The notes under the pieces: generated by a model
Seen by the model: the letters and a program-made list of their open reading frames with translations, nothing else
The model's database searches: none
Told to the model about the DNA's origin: nothing
Position numbers and translations under genes: made by a program
Shown here: one piece after another, positions 33,823-42,036 of the stretch
Layout of the letters: each line of letters opens with the position of its first letter
Position numbering within the stretch: the stretch's first letter is position 1
Source: JBOGWA01 sp050693155
GTDB lineage: Bacteria; Actinomycetota; UBA4738; CALAEC01
Assembly: GCA_050693155.1 (NCBI GenBank)
Contig: JBOGWA010000146.1
Span: forward strand, 12,298 to 76,297
Direction of reading: 5' to 3'
Length of the DNA: 64,000 bases

Positions 33823-34305
33823 TCAAGTAGTGAGGTATGGCTCCCACGAGGGGTCGAGGCGGCCAAGCGAGAGTCGGAACACGTCCTTGGGAGCGTACGG
33901 CTTGCGACGCAGCTTGAGCCCGGCCTCGTGTGCGGGACGGTTCTGCTTCCTGGAGTTGCACCGCCGGCACGCGGCGACGACGTTCTCCCAAGCGTGAGTC
34001 CCTCCGCGCGAGCGCGGGATGACGTGGTCCACGTTCTCCGCCGGATCACCGCAGTACTGACACATCCAGTCGTCTCGAGCGAAGATCGCCCGGCGCGTGA
34101 GCGCCGCTCGTGCCCGATGGGGGACGCGAACGAAATAGGTCAACCGGACGACGGAGGGCGCCGTGATCGTGAGCCGTTCCGACCGAAAGACCATCCCGTT
34201 GGACTCGACGACGTTGGCCTTCTCTTTGAGGACGAGGACAATCGCCCGTCTCGCTGCGACGACAGCGAGCGGCTCGTACGACGCATTCAAGACCAGTGAT
34301 CGCAT
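33823..34305 (-). CDS. HNH endonuclease-fold protein
   Basis: A 160-residue protein with an N-terminal region (1-75) typical of actinobacterial HNH proteins (LVLNASYEPLAVV at the start) and an HNH core: C82-x2-C85, D93-H94 in VDHVIPRSRGG, N108 and C113-x2-C116. HNH domains cut DNA or RNA with one metal ion. These short stand-alone members are widespread in Actinomycetota, and their role is not established. Not linked to a mobile element here. It is upstream of mraZ on the same strand, separated by 151 bp containing the mraZ promoter. Confidence 0.88.
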   Translation of the reverse strand: MRSLVLNASYEPLAVVAARRAIVLVLKEKANVVESNGMVFRSERLTITAPSVVRLTYFVRVPHRARAALTRRAIFARDDWMCQYCGDPAENVDHVIPRSRGGTHAWENVVAACRRCNSRKQNRPAHEAGLKLRRKPYAPKDVFRLSLGRLDPSWEPYLTT

Positions 34306-34338
34306 CGTTCAACCGTCTTCTTCGAAAATGTGGCGCTC

Positions 34339-34344
34339 ATTATA
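34339..34344 (-). promoter_or_regulatory. -10 element of the HNH gene
   Basis: A perfect TATAAT on the minus strand lies 33 bases before the HNH start codon. No clear -35 hexamer is found 17 bases upstream. Confidence 0.45.
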
Positions 34345-34451
34345 AGAACGTCGCTCTGATCCGGTACCTTGCCGCTCCTCGAACCGCCTGACAGAAACCA
34401 CATGGAGATGCTTGATACTCAAGGATCACAGAAGTGTAATTCATGATCAGA

Positions 34452-34562
34452 GGAAGGCGGCGTCCCGAAAGTGTCGGCGCTCCAGGTATGAAGGGCGCCC
34501 GAGAGCGATTGGGGCCGCGCGGGGTGTCTCAGGGATGAAGGGCGCCGGCCACGCCGCCTTCC
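34452..34562. other. 111-bp structured element between the crotonase and HNH genes
   Basis: A 12-bp perfect inverted repeat (GGAAGGCGGCGT 34452-34463 with ACGCCGCCTTCC 34551-34562) encloses two similar units ending in ATGAAGGGCGCC (34488-34499 and 34535-34546, 47 bp apart). Each unit can form a small hairpin on the plus strand, GGCGC or GGTGTC pairing with the GGCGCC end. It begins 20 bp after the crotonase stop. It may be a terminator, a small RNA or a miniature repeat. The rest of 34306-34581 shows no gene. Confidence 0.45.
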
Positions 34563-34581
34563 GCATTCCTCTTTTGAATCC

Positions 34582-35376
34582 TCACCCTCCCGGTCGCGGA
34601 GACTCTGGGCGCTCTCCCGCTCCGAACCGCGCAAGGCCTTCGGCAAGCGCCGGATCGCCCAGCGACTCGTATCCGCGTTCGATCTCGGCCCCGAGTCCCT
34701 CCAGGAGAGGCCGACCGAGCGCCTCCAGCGCGGAACGTCGGTCGGCCCGAAGGCTCGCCTGGGGATAGGCCTCGATCGCCTCCGCGAGCTCGAGCGCGCG
34801 ATCGAGCGCGCGGCCCGCGTCGACGATTTCGTCGACCAGTCCCATGCGCAAGGCCTGCTCGGCATCGAGCCGCGCTCCGCTGAGGATCAGATAGAGCGCA
34901 TGCCCGAGCCCGACGATTCTCGGCAGACGTTGAGTGCCGCCGTCGACGAACGGAACTCCCCAGCGGCGATTGAGCGCACCGAACTCCGCGGTTCGGCCTG
35001 CGATCCTGACGTCCGCCCAGGCCGCGAGCTCCAATCCGCCGGCAAAGCAGTATCCCTCGATCGCGGCGATCGAGGGCTTGTCCGTCACAATGTGCGCGAA
35101 ACCCATGGGCCCCGTGCGCCTGGCATCGGGGCGAGTCACGAGCTCACCGGCCGCTTTCAGGTCGGCGCCCGAGCAGAAGGCCCTCGATCCGGTCCCGGTT
35201 ACGACGAGCACCCGCGCGTCCGAGCTCGAGGAGAAGGCCTCGAACGCCTCGGTAAGCAGGTCGGCGGTCTCGGCGTCGACGCAGTTGTGAACCTCGGGCC
35301 GATTGAGCGTCACGATGGTGATGGGGCCGCGCTCATCGACCTTCACCTTCGCCACGAAGGCAGCATACGATTCCAT
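34582..35376 (-). CDS. Enoyl-CoA hydratase/isomerase-family (crotonase-like) protein
   Basis: A 264-residue crotonase-fold protein. Oxyanion-hole segments are FCSGADLKA and YCFAGGLELA, and the late motif GGTQRLPRIVG is present. The first catalytic Glu of hydratases is conserved (E116 in GGLELA), but the second is replaced: the aligned position in EFGALNRRWGVP is N136. It therefore may not be a true hydratase; isomerase, hydrolase or a related CoA reaction is possible. The start is uncertain (ATG 35376 or GTG 35355). It is divergent from moxR with only five bases between the nominal starts, so their promoters must lie inside each other's coding sequence. Confidence 0.85.
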   Translation of the reverse strand: MESYAAFVAKVKVDERGPITIVTLNRPEVHNCVDAETADLLTEAFEAFSSSSDARVLVVTGTGSRAFCSGADLKAAGELVTRPDARRTGPMGFAHIVTDKPSIAAIEGYCFAGGLELAAWADVRIAGRTAEFGALNRRWGVPFVDGGTQRLPRIVGLGHALYLILSGARLDAEQALRMGLVDEIVDAGRALDRALELAEAIEAYPQASLRADRRSALEALGRPLLEGLGAEIERGYESLGDPALAEGLARFGAGERPESPRPGG

Positions 35377-35381
35377 CGGCG

Positions 35382-36353
35382 ATGGCAACGGCAGGACGCG
35401 ATCGCGAAGAGTGGGAGCGCTTCGGAACGCTCTTCGAGGCGCTGCAAGAGAACGTTGCCCACATCATCCGAGGAAAGTATCCGGAAATCCGGCTCGCGCT
35501 GGTGACGTTGATCGCCGAAGGGCATTTGCTCGTCGAGGATGTTCCCGGCGTCGGCAAGACGATGCTTGCCAAGGCCATTGCTCGATCCATCGACTGCTCG
35601 TTCCGGCGAATTCAGTTCACCCCGGATCTCCTGCCGACCGACGTGACCGGGGTGAACATCTACAGCCAGGAACGCGGCGATTTCGAATTCCGCCCGGGCG
35701 CGATCTTCGCGAACGTCGTTCTCGGAGACGAGATCAATCGCGCGAGCCCGAAGACACAATCCGCCCTGCTCGAGTGCATGGAAGAGCGTCAGGTTACGGT
35801 CGACGGGGAAACGTACGAGCTCGGGGTCCCCTTCATGGTGATGGCGACCCAGAACCCGATCGAGCACGAGGGAACCTATCCCCTTCCGGAAGCCCAGCTC
35901 GATCGGTTCATGATGCGCCTCACGATCGGCTATCCGGATCCAGAGACCGAATCGCAGATCCTTGCCACGCACCGTGCGGGGGAGGAGCTTCGCGACCTCC
36001 GGCCCGTCACCGATGCCGCAGGCGTCGCCCAGCTCATCGCGGCGGTGAGGATCGTGCACGTCTCGGAGTCGGTCCGCCGCTACATCGTCGAGCTCGCCGA
36101 CGCCACGAGACGCCATCCCGACATTCATCTCGGGGCGAGCCCGCGTGCATCGATCATGATGCTTCGAGCCAGCCGAGCCGCGGCGGCGACCGAAGGACGT
36201 GACTTCGTCATCCCCGACGACGTGAAGCTTCTCGCGACGCCGATGCTCGGGCATCGAATTCTCGTCTCAGCGGATGCGGCGATGAGCGGCCGGACGCCTG
36301 GGGCGATCCTCGCCGACCTCCTCGACGAGGTCCCCGTTCCGGTCGCGAGCTAG
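35382..36353 (+). CDS. MoxR-family AAA+ ATPase
   Basis: A 323-residue AAA+ protein with Walker A GVGKT (56-60), Walker B VVLGDE (D116, E117), sensor region MATQNPIEHEGTYPLPEAQ and the C-terminal lid with ASPRASIMMLRASRA. MoxR ATPases act as chaperones that mature or activate partner proteins, often with von Willebrand or DUF58 partners. It is followed one base after its stop by a DUF58 gene and then by a transglutaminase-like protein, the standard three-gene set in Actinomycetota. Confidence 0.94.
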   Translation: MATAGRDREEWERFGTLFEALQENVAHIIRGKYPEIRLALVTLIAEGHLLVEDVPGVGKTMLAKAIARSIDCSFRRIQFTPDLLPTDVTGVNIYSQERGDFEFRPGAIFANVVLGDEINRASPKTQSALLECMEERQVTVDGETYELGVPFMVMATQNPIEHEGTYPLPEAQLDRFMMRLTIGYPDPETESQILATHRAGEELRDLRPVTDAAGVAQLIAAVRIVHVSESVRRYIVELADATRRHPDIHLGASPRASIMMLRASRAAAATEGRDFVIPDDVKLLATPMLGHRILVSADAAMSGRTPGAILADLLDEVPVPVAS

Positions 36354-36354
36354 G

Positions 36355-37581
36355 GTGCTCACTCCCAGAGGATTCAGCGTCCTCGGAGCCGGGGGTCTTC
36401 TGTGGCTCGCGGCCCGGATCATGGGTTCGACGGATCTACACGCCGTCGCCTTCGGACTCATCCTCCTGCCGCTCCTGGCCCTTCTCGTCGCCCGGCGCTG
36501 GTGGTACGACCTCGAAGCCACCCGACGGCTCGATGAACGGCGGGTCTTCCCAGGCACTCGTGTGACGGTCGAGGTGGAGGTCCGAAACCGCCTCGGCTCC
36601 CGCACCGCCGCTCTCCTCCTCGAAGACCGGCTACCTCCAGCCCTCGGCCGACGGGTACGTGGGGTCATTCGAGGCCTTCCCCCCCGAGGCCGGGACACCC
36701 TTCCATACACGCTCACGTGCGGCCGTCGAGGAAAATATGAGATCGGTCCCCTCCGGGTCACCGTTTCCGATCCGTTCTTCCTCGCCCGCCAGCGGATCGA
36801 TGTCGCCGACCGAAGCGACGAGCTCCTCGTGTATCCCGCGGTCGAGGAGCTCGGGGCGGCTCCCAAGGACGTCGGCGCCGGGGGTTCCGGCGAGTCGGCT
36901 GTCGGGCGACTCCTACACGCACGGGGCGACTTCTACACGATGCGCGAGTACCAGATCGGTGACGACCTCCGGCGGGTGCACTGGGCGTCCACCGCACGGA
37001 CCGGCCACCTCATGATCAGACAGGACGAATCCGAGCGCGGCGCCAACGCCACGGTGGTGCTCGACACCCGAAGCCACACGTTTGGCGGGCCCGGTGAGAC
37101 GTTCGAGCGAGCGGTGTCCGCCGCCGCGTCGCTCGGCTTTCTCTACGCGCGGGGCGGCTTCGGCCTGCGACTCGCCATGCCGGATGTCCCACCCCAGGTC
37201 GTCACTCGGGAGCTGCTGCTCGAAACCCTTGCGACCATCGGCCCGTCGAGGACCCGAAACCTCGCAGAGACGCTCCGCGTCCTCCGACCGAAGGGGGCCG
37301 CCGCATCGACCCTCGTCGTTGTAACCGGCGTCCCTTCCCCCCAGGACGTCGAGGCGCTCTTGGGGGCCGGGGCGGGTTTCGCAGCCCGCATCGGCGTCTT
37401 CGTACTCGGTGAAGACGCTTCCAGACGATCAACGTTGCAGAAGGAAGCGGATGAGCGCGTGACCCTGGCCCGAGCACAGCTCTCCCGGGCCGGATGGCGC
37501 GTCTTACCGCTTCCGCCGGGTCAGCCACTCCGAGAGCTATGGACGCTCCGAACTCCAAGCCACATCGCGGCCTCCTCCTGA
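36355..37581 (+). CDS. DUF58 membrane-linked protein of the MoxR set
   Basis: A 408-residue protein with two N-terminal membrane helices (about 7-25 and 29-46), an extracellular-type beta region with VEVEVRNRLGSRTAALLLED, and the DUF58 core: YTMREYQIGDDLRRVHWAST followed by ARTGHLMIRQ, then a vWA-like fold (TVVLDTRSHTF). DUF58 proteins are likely clients or partners of MoxR. GTG start directly follows the moxR stop. The 3' end overlaps the transglutaminase-like gene by 43 bases. Confidence 0.92.
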   Translation: MLTPRGFSVLGAGGLLWLAARIMGSTDLHAVAFGLILLPLLALLVARRWWYDLEATRRLDERRVFPGTRVTVEVEVRNRLGSRTAALLLEDRLPPALGRRVRGVIRGLPPRGRDTLPYTLTCGRRGKYEIGPLRVTVSDPFFLARQRIDVADRSDELLVYPAVEELGAAPKDVGAGGSGESAVGRLLHARGDFYTMREYQIGDDLRRVHWASTARTGHLMIRQDESERGANATVVLDTRSHTFGGPGETFERAVSAAASLGFLYARGGFGLRLAMPDVPPQVVTRELLLETLATIGPSRTRNLAETLRVLRPKGAAASTLVVVTGVPSPQDVEALLGAGAGFAARIGVFVLGEDASRRSTLQKEADERVTLARAQLSRAGWRVLPLPPGQPLRELWTLRTPSHIAASS

Positions 37582-39806
37582 CGGGGCTGCTTCTACTCGT
37601 CGCCTCGACGGGGGCTGCGTTCGGCCGCATCTTCGAGGGCGCCGGTCTCGTCGTGGCGTTCGCGGGTGTCGGTGTCGTGGCGCTCCTGGTTTCACACGTG
37701 ACCCGGCGGTGGCCGCTTCCACTGTCTCTCCTCGTTTCGGCGGTTGGGGCGTTCGTCGCTATCGGCTTGCTCGTCTTCCGGGACACAACGGTCGTCGGAG
37801 TGCCTACACCCAGCACGCTCGAGGCGTTTCGCGATGCGTTCGGTCGTTTCGGTGTCGATGCCGCAGAACAGGTGCCTCCGGTTCCGCACCTGCCTTCGCT
37901 CGTCGCGATCTCGGTAATTGCGATCTGGCTCACAGCAACGGCTGCACACGTAAGCGTCGTGCGATATCGGATTCCCGCCCTCGGATTGCTTCCCCCGGCG
38001 ACCCTTCTTGGGTTCACCGGGCTCGTCAACGCCGAGGGACTCTTTCGCGTGTACGCAGCCGGATTTCTGCTGGGCGCGTTTGCTCTCCTCCTCGACTCCG
38101 GCTCTACCCTCCTCGGGCGCTGGGGTCGCTCGCGCCCATCTACGTCACACGAGGCGCGATTGCGCGGGATGCGAGCCGGCCGGTTGGCCGTCGGCGCCGT
38201 GGCGGTGGCGGTCTTCCTGCCGGGAATCCTGCCAGGGTTCGGAGCAGCTCCTCTCCTCGACGTCAAGGGAGGCGGAGGGGGCGTCGGCATCCGCGCCCTA
38301 GTGGACATCCGGCCGAGCCTCAATCGAGATGATCCGGTCGAGCTGTTTCGCGTTTTCGCGGATCGAGTGACCGCCGATGTGCCCGCCTACTGGCGTCTGC
38401 TTTCCCTCGACGAGTTCGATGGTCGCGTATGGAAGATCGGCGTCGAGGGTGGGGCGCCGATTCAGCAGATCCAGGGGCAAGGACCGCTCGCGGGCGCAAC
38501 TTCAGCCCCCGCCATGCTCCTTCGCCAGCGGATCTTGATCCGCCACCTGTCCACGCCGTGGCTTCCGGCGGCCTTTCAGCCTGTCGGGATCGATATCCAA
38601 GAAGAGACGGTTCGCTACGACTCGGACCGGGCGGTCATCACACTCCCGACCGGCACGAGGGAGAACCTCCAGTACGACGTCGATTCACAGGTGGTCCAGC
38701 CGACTCCGGAGGAGCTCGAGCAAGTCACCGACTCGGCGTGGGCCGCATCCGGGTGGTCCGGGCTCGAGCGTTACACGCGTCTCCCCGCCGATCTCCCACC
38801 GGTGATCGGCGAGTTCGCGCGCCGGGCCTCCGCCAGCCTGACCTCCCCCTACGCGCGAATCCTGGCGATCCAAAACTACCTGAGGACTTTCACCTACGAC
38901 GAGGAGGCGCCCGCGGGCCACGGAATCGACGATCTCGCCTATTTCCTCCTCGAATCCCGCCGCGGCTACTGCGAACAGTTCGCAGGGACGATGGCGGTGA
39001 TGGTCCGAAAGCTTGGGTACCCAGCTCGGGTCACCATTGGCTTCCTGCCCGGGGAGCTTCGCCAGGACGGATGGCGCCACGTCACGACCGACGATGCACA
39101 CTCCTGGGTGGAGGTCTATTTTCCGTCGTTCGGCTGGCTCGCCTTCGAGCCGACCCCAACACGGTTCAACCCGATCGCGCAGCCCTATACGCATCCCGTC
39201 GGGCTCGAGGCGGCAGCCGGTCGCTTCTTCCTGGGAGAAGGCGGTTTCCTCGCGACGAACCAGATCCCCGGCGCGCTGACCGACGCCCTCGAGCTCGAGC
39301 GGCGCTTTGGCATCGGCCGAGGCGGGACGGGGGGGACGTCACCGGAGCAGAGCCGCCTCCCGGTTGTCATCGCCGTCGTCGTGGGAGCGCTCCTGCTCGT
39401 TCCCATCGTCAAGACGCTGTCTCGACGCTTTCGACGGAGGAGCGCTCGAACCCCCCACGATCGAGTGATCGCGTGGTACCGCTACTTCGAGCGGCAAGCC
39501 TCGGATCTTGGCTTCGGCCGGCTTGAGGGCGAGACCCTCAGAGAGTACGGCTGGCGATTGGCCGAAGGAAGATCGAGTCCCGAACCCATCCTTGATCGGC
39601 TCACCCTCGTGACGGCGGAGGCGCTCTACGCAGGGAGGACCGACGAGGGAGGTCCTGGCGAGATCGCTCGAGCTACCCGCGAAACCCTTCGAGGTCTTCG
39701 TCGCCGCGCGGGGGCGGTGCGCCGAGTCTTGGCTGCCTACCGGCTGAGACCGACCCGCTCCGACTTCGCATCGCGCACCGCGCTCCGCAGTGTTCTCAGG
39801 AACTGA
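37539..39806 (+). CDS. Transglutaminase-like membrane protein (TgpA/DUF3488-DUF4129 type)
   Basis: A 755-residue protein with about six N-terminal membrane helices (DUF3488-type, 10-225), a large extracytoplasmic part, and a transglutaminase-like core with catalytic Cys in RRGYCEQFAGTMAVMVRKLG and His/Asp in TTDDAHSWVEVYFPSFGWLA. A further helix near residue 610 precedes a C-terminal DUF4129-like cytoplasmic domain. Such proteins act at the cell surface in protein or peptidoglycan modification; the exact reaction is unknown. The last 70 bases overlap the 3' end of the convergent MerR gene, an unusually long antisense overlap. Confidence 0.9.
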   Translation: MDAPNSKPHRGLLLTGLLLLVASTGAAFGRIFEGAGLVVAFAGVGVVALLVSHVTRRWPLPLSLLVSAVGAFVAIGLLVFRDTTVVGVPTPSTLEAFRDAFGRFGVDAAEQVPPVPHLPSLVAISVIAIWLTATAAHVSVVRYRIPALGLLPPATLLGFTGLVNAEGLFRVYAAGFLLGAFALLLDSGSTLLGRWGRSRPSTSHEARLRGMRAGRLAVGAVAVAVFLPGILPGFGAAPLLDVKGGGGGVGIRALVDIRPSLNRDDPVELFRVFADRVTADVPAYWRLLSLDEFDGRVWKIGVEGGAPIQQIQGQGPLAGATSAPAMLLRQRILIRHLSTPWLPAAFQPVGIDIQEETVRYDSDRAVITLPTGTRENLQYDVDSQVVQPTPEELEQVTDSAWAASGWSGLERYTRLPADLPPVIGEFARRASASLTSPYARILAIQNYLRTFTYDEEAPAGHGIDDLAYFLLESRRGYCEQFAGTMAVMVRKLGYPARVTIGFLPGELRQDGWRHVTTDDAHSWVEVYFPSFGWLAFEPTPTRFNPIAQPYTHPVGLEAAAGRFFLGEGGFLATNQIPGALTDALELERRFGIGRGGTGGTSPEQSRLPVVIAVVVGALLLVPIVKTLSRRFRRRSARTPHDRVIAWYRYFERQASDLGFGRLEGETLREYGWRLAEGRSSPEPILDRLTLVTAEALYAGRTDEGGPGEIARATRETLRGLRRRAGAVRRVLAAYRLRPTRSDFASRTALRSVLRN

Positions 39807-40234
39807 TCCCGGTCCCTACGGAACTCGCTCACCTCAGTATCGAGTGAGCGAACGATGCGGTCGATCGCAACGAAGAACGCCAGCTGACCCTGTCGCAAGG
39901 CGTCCAGGATCTCTCCCTGGCGGCGGGCGATCTTGAAGATGCTCTTTCCGTCGGTGACGAGCTTCAGCTCCGCAAGATGGCCCTCCAGCTTTGCCTCTTT
40001 CCGGAGATAGTCGAGCGCTCGCCGAACCCGCTGGAGCGACATCCCGCTATCGAGCAGGGACTTGATTACCTTCAGGGCGACAAGGTCGCGAAACGAAAAC
40101 AGACGCGGAACCCCGGGACGTCCACCCGTTTGTTGCACGGACGGCGTGACGAGCCCGCTCTGATCCCAATACCTCAATTGGCGTTGGGTACAGCCGGTCA
40201 ATCGGGAAGCCTGATGCGAGGTGAATCCTTCCAT
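39737..40234 (-). CDS. MerR-family transcriptional regulator
   Basis: A 165-residue regulator with an N-terminal winged-helix MerR domain (FTSHQASRLTGCTQRQLRYW at 4-23, then RLFSFRDLVALKVIKSLLDS and the MSLQRVRRALDYLR dimer helix) and a C-terminal region without a recognised ligand-binding motif. MerR proteins twist promoters with long spacers. The ATG at 40234 starts just before the HTH. Its 3' end overlaps the 3' end of the convergent transglutaminase-like gene by 70 bases. A promoter with an inverted repeat lies upstream. Confidence 0.9.
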   Translation of the reverse strand: MEGFTSHQASRLTGCTQRQLRYWDQSGLVTPSVQQTGGRPGVPRLFSFRDLVALKVIKSLLDSGMSLQRVRRALDYLRKEAKLEGHLAELKLVTDGKSIFKIARRQGEILDALRQGQLAFFVAIDRIVRSLDTEVSEFRRDRDQFLRTLRSAVRDAKSERVGLSR

Positions 40235-40328
40235 CCGAGTCCCCCAACCCCACGCCCGCGTTCGTCTCCGGAACCGAAACCGTCGGGCACGCGTCCACCC
40301 GGTCCCGGGGGAAGGAAAAGCGGACACT

Positions 40329-40357
40329 GTTCTAGCCCAAAAGCGGTGTCAGAGCAA
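40329..40357 (-). promoter_or_regulatory. Promoter and possible operator of the MerR gene
   Basis: TTGCTC (40352-40357), 17 bases, TAGAAC (40329-40334) on the minus strand; initiation near 40322. The inverted repeat GACAC (40323-40327) with GTGTC (40346-40350) brackets the -10, so the regulator may control itself. Confidence 0.45.
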
Positions 40358-40375
40358 AACGGGGTTTGGCGAGGG

Positions 40376-40744
40376 TCAGCCGCGGGCTTGCGGGTTACCG
40401 CGGAATCGCTCGGCCAACCGCGCGAGCAGTCGCGAGAGCGAGGCACGATCCGGGCGGCCGCGCGCGTGACTCCCGCTGATCCGCCGGAGCTGGTGGTAGG
40501 CAAAGAGCGCCGACGCGAGCATCGCAGCGAACCCGATGATCGCGACCCAGACGGAGACCGCGAACAACATGAGCATGATGAAGCCGGCGACAAAGGACAG
40601 CGTCGCCAGCCGGACACGTCTCGCCAGATGCGCATGAAGAGACGTGCGGGAGACGGCCTCGGCCAACCTCGGGTCTTCCAGCTCGAGTTGTCGCTCGATT
40701 TCCTCGAGGACTCTTTGCTCGTGGTCAGACAGGCCGCCGCCCAT
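40376..40744 (-). CDS. DUF3040 membrane protein
   Basis: A 122-residue protein with the DUF3040 start LSDHEQRVLEEIERQLELED, an amphipathic helix containing DPRLAEAV, and two membrane helices (about 47-67 and 70-92), followed by a basic tail. DUF3040 proteins are typical of Actinomycetota and are often encoded near division or DNA-repair genes, including mraZ and dinB clusters; their function is unknown. The ATG at 40744 follows AAGGAAAC. It lies downstream of dinB on the same strand with a TATAAT between them. Confidence 0.85.
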   Translation of the reverse strand: MGGGLSDHEQRVLEEIERQLELEDPRLAEAVSRTSLHAHLARRVRLATLSFVAGFIMLMLFAVSVWVAIIGFAAMLASALFAYHQLRRISGSHARGRPDRASLSRLLARLAERFRGNPQARG

Positions 40745-40784
40745 GTTTCCTTGCTCCCGTGGGCTCCCGTGTCTCGGTCCCCCC

Positions 40785-40790
40785 ATTATA
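40785..40790 (-). promoter_or_regulatory. -10 element of the DUF3040 gene
   Basis: A perfect TATAAT on the minus strand, 40 bases before the DUF3040 start and about 50 bases after the dinB stop. The -35 region (GGTGAG) is poor. Confidence 0.4.
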
Positions 40791-40840
40791 GGGACGGGTG
40801 CGGAAGGCTCACCAGGCCCGCCAGGGGGGATCCGAGCGCA

Positions 40841-42034
40841 TTAGTCGGGAGGGAGGAGGACCGCCGGAAACGCGGCTCCGGGACCGAATCGTGATTCGAT
40901 CCGGTCGAGCGCCTGCTCCGCATCGTCCCATCGTCCGGCGCGGACGAGCGCGAGCTGAACCGCGCCCGCAGGCTCGAGCCCCGCCCCGGCGACGCCGAGA
41001 AGCCGAATCCGGCGATGCTTGGACGCCGGAAGCCGTCCGTAGAGTTCGGAGGTCATTCGGTACAGGTCGGCCCCGGTGTCGGTCGCGCGCGGGAGCGTAT
41101 GCGACCTCGTGAGCGTCGTGAAGCTTGCGAGCCGAGCCTTCAAAGTAACGGTGCGGGCCCGGTAGCCCTCGCGGCGGAGTCTGGCGGCGACACGGAACGA
41201 CAACCGAAGCAGCTCGCGGAGGACGTCCTCTTCCCGATCGAGATCCCGATCGAAGGTCTCCTCGTGACTCACCTGCTTCGGCTGCTCGAAAGGAACGACC
41301 GCTCGATCGTCTTGGCCCATCGCGAGGTCCGCGAGGCGCCGGGCCTGATGCTCTCCCAGCAGCGGTTGGAGCACCCGGAGTGGGGTTGCCGCCAACTCGC
41401 CGACCGTCCGAACACCAAGGCGCGCAAGCGTTTCCTGAGTCCGCTCGCCGACGCCCCACAGCGCATGTGCCGGAAGAGCGTGGAGGAACGTGAGCGCCTC
41501 GTCTGCCGGGATCACCAACAGGCCGTCGGGCTTCGCGTCTTCGGAGGCGAGTTTCGCGATGAGCTTCGTCGGTCCTACACCGACCGAGCATGTGAGATCG
41601 AGCTCCTTCCGGACCCGAGCGCGAACGGTCTCGCCGATCTGCGGGGGCTTCCCGAAGAGTCGCGTCGCGCCAGAGACGTCGAGAAAGGCCTCATCGAGGG
41701 AGAGTGGCTCGACGAGCGGAGTGATCGAGAGCAGGACCTCCCGGAGGCGGGTCGCGAATGCCCGGTACGAGGAGAATTCGGGCTCGACGAAGACGAGCTG
41801 CGGGCAGAGTCGGCGAGCCCGTGCCGAGGGCATCGCCGAGTGAACCCCAAAGCCGCGCGCCTCGTATGAGGCCGACATCACGACCCCACGAGGCCCGGCG
41901 CCGCCGACGGCGATGGGCCTCCCCGCGAGCGAGGGACTCTTCAAGACCTCGACCGACGCATAGAACGCATCCATGTCCACGTGAAGGATGGGCTCGCCCA
42001 CCCGGCGGGAAGTCGCTTCGCCACCCATCCGCAT
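40841..42034 (-). CDS. dinB: DNA polymerase IV (DinB, Y-family)
   Basis: A 397-residue Y-family translesion polymerase. Palm motifs HVDMDAFYASVEV and SLDEAFLDVSGATRLF carry the catalytic acidic residues; the helix-hairpin-helix region (ALWGVGERTQETLARLGV) and little-finger domain follow. QLALV near the C terminus (about 375) resembles a sliding-clamp-binding motif. The ATG at 42034 follows GGAG and lies just after the MFS stop; an in-frame GTG at 42040 is possible. It is the last gene of the LexA-controlled operon with dnaE2. Confidence 0.95.
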   Translation of the reverse strand: MRMGGEATSRRVGEPILHVDMDAFYASVEVLKSPSLAGRPIAVGGAGPRGVVMSASYEARGFGVHSAMPSARARRLCPQLVFVEPEFSSYRAFATRLREVLLSITPLVEPLSLDEAFLDVSGATRLFGKPPQIGETVRARVRKELDLTCSVGVGPTKLIAKLASEDAKPDGLLVIPADEALTFLHALPAHALWGVGERTQETLARLGVRTVGELAATPLRVLQPLLGEHQARRLADLAMGQDDRAVVPFEQPKQVSHEETFDRDLDREEDVLRELLRLSFRVAARLRREGYRARTVTLKARLASFTTLTRSHTLPRATDTGADLYRMTSELYGRLPASKHRRIRLLGVAGAGLEPAGAVQLALVRAGRWDDAEQALDRIESRFGPGAAFPAVLLPPD

Positions 42035-42036
42035 CG

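Noticed and set aside
33823..34305. HNH gene as part of a homing intron, intein or phage
   Set aside because: It is a free-standing gene with its own -10 box; no split host gene, recombinase or phage gene is nearby.
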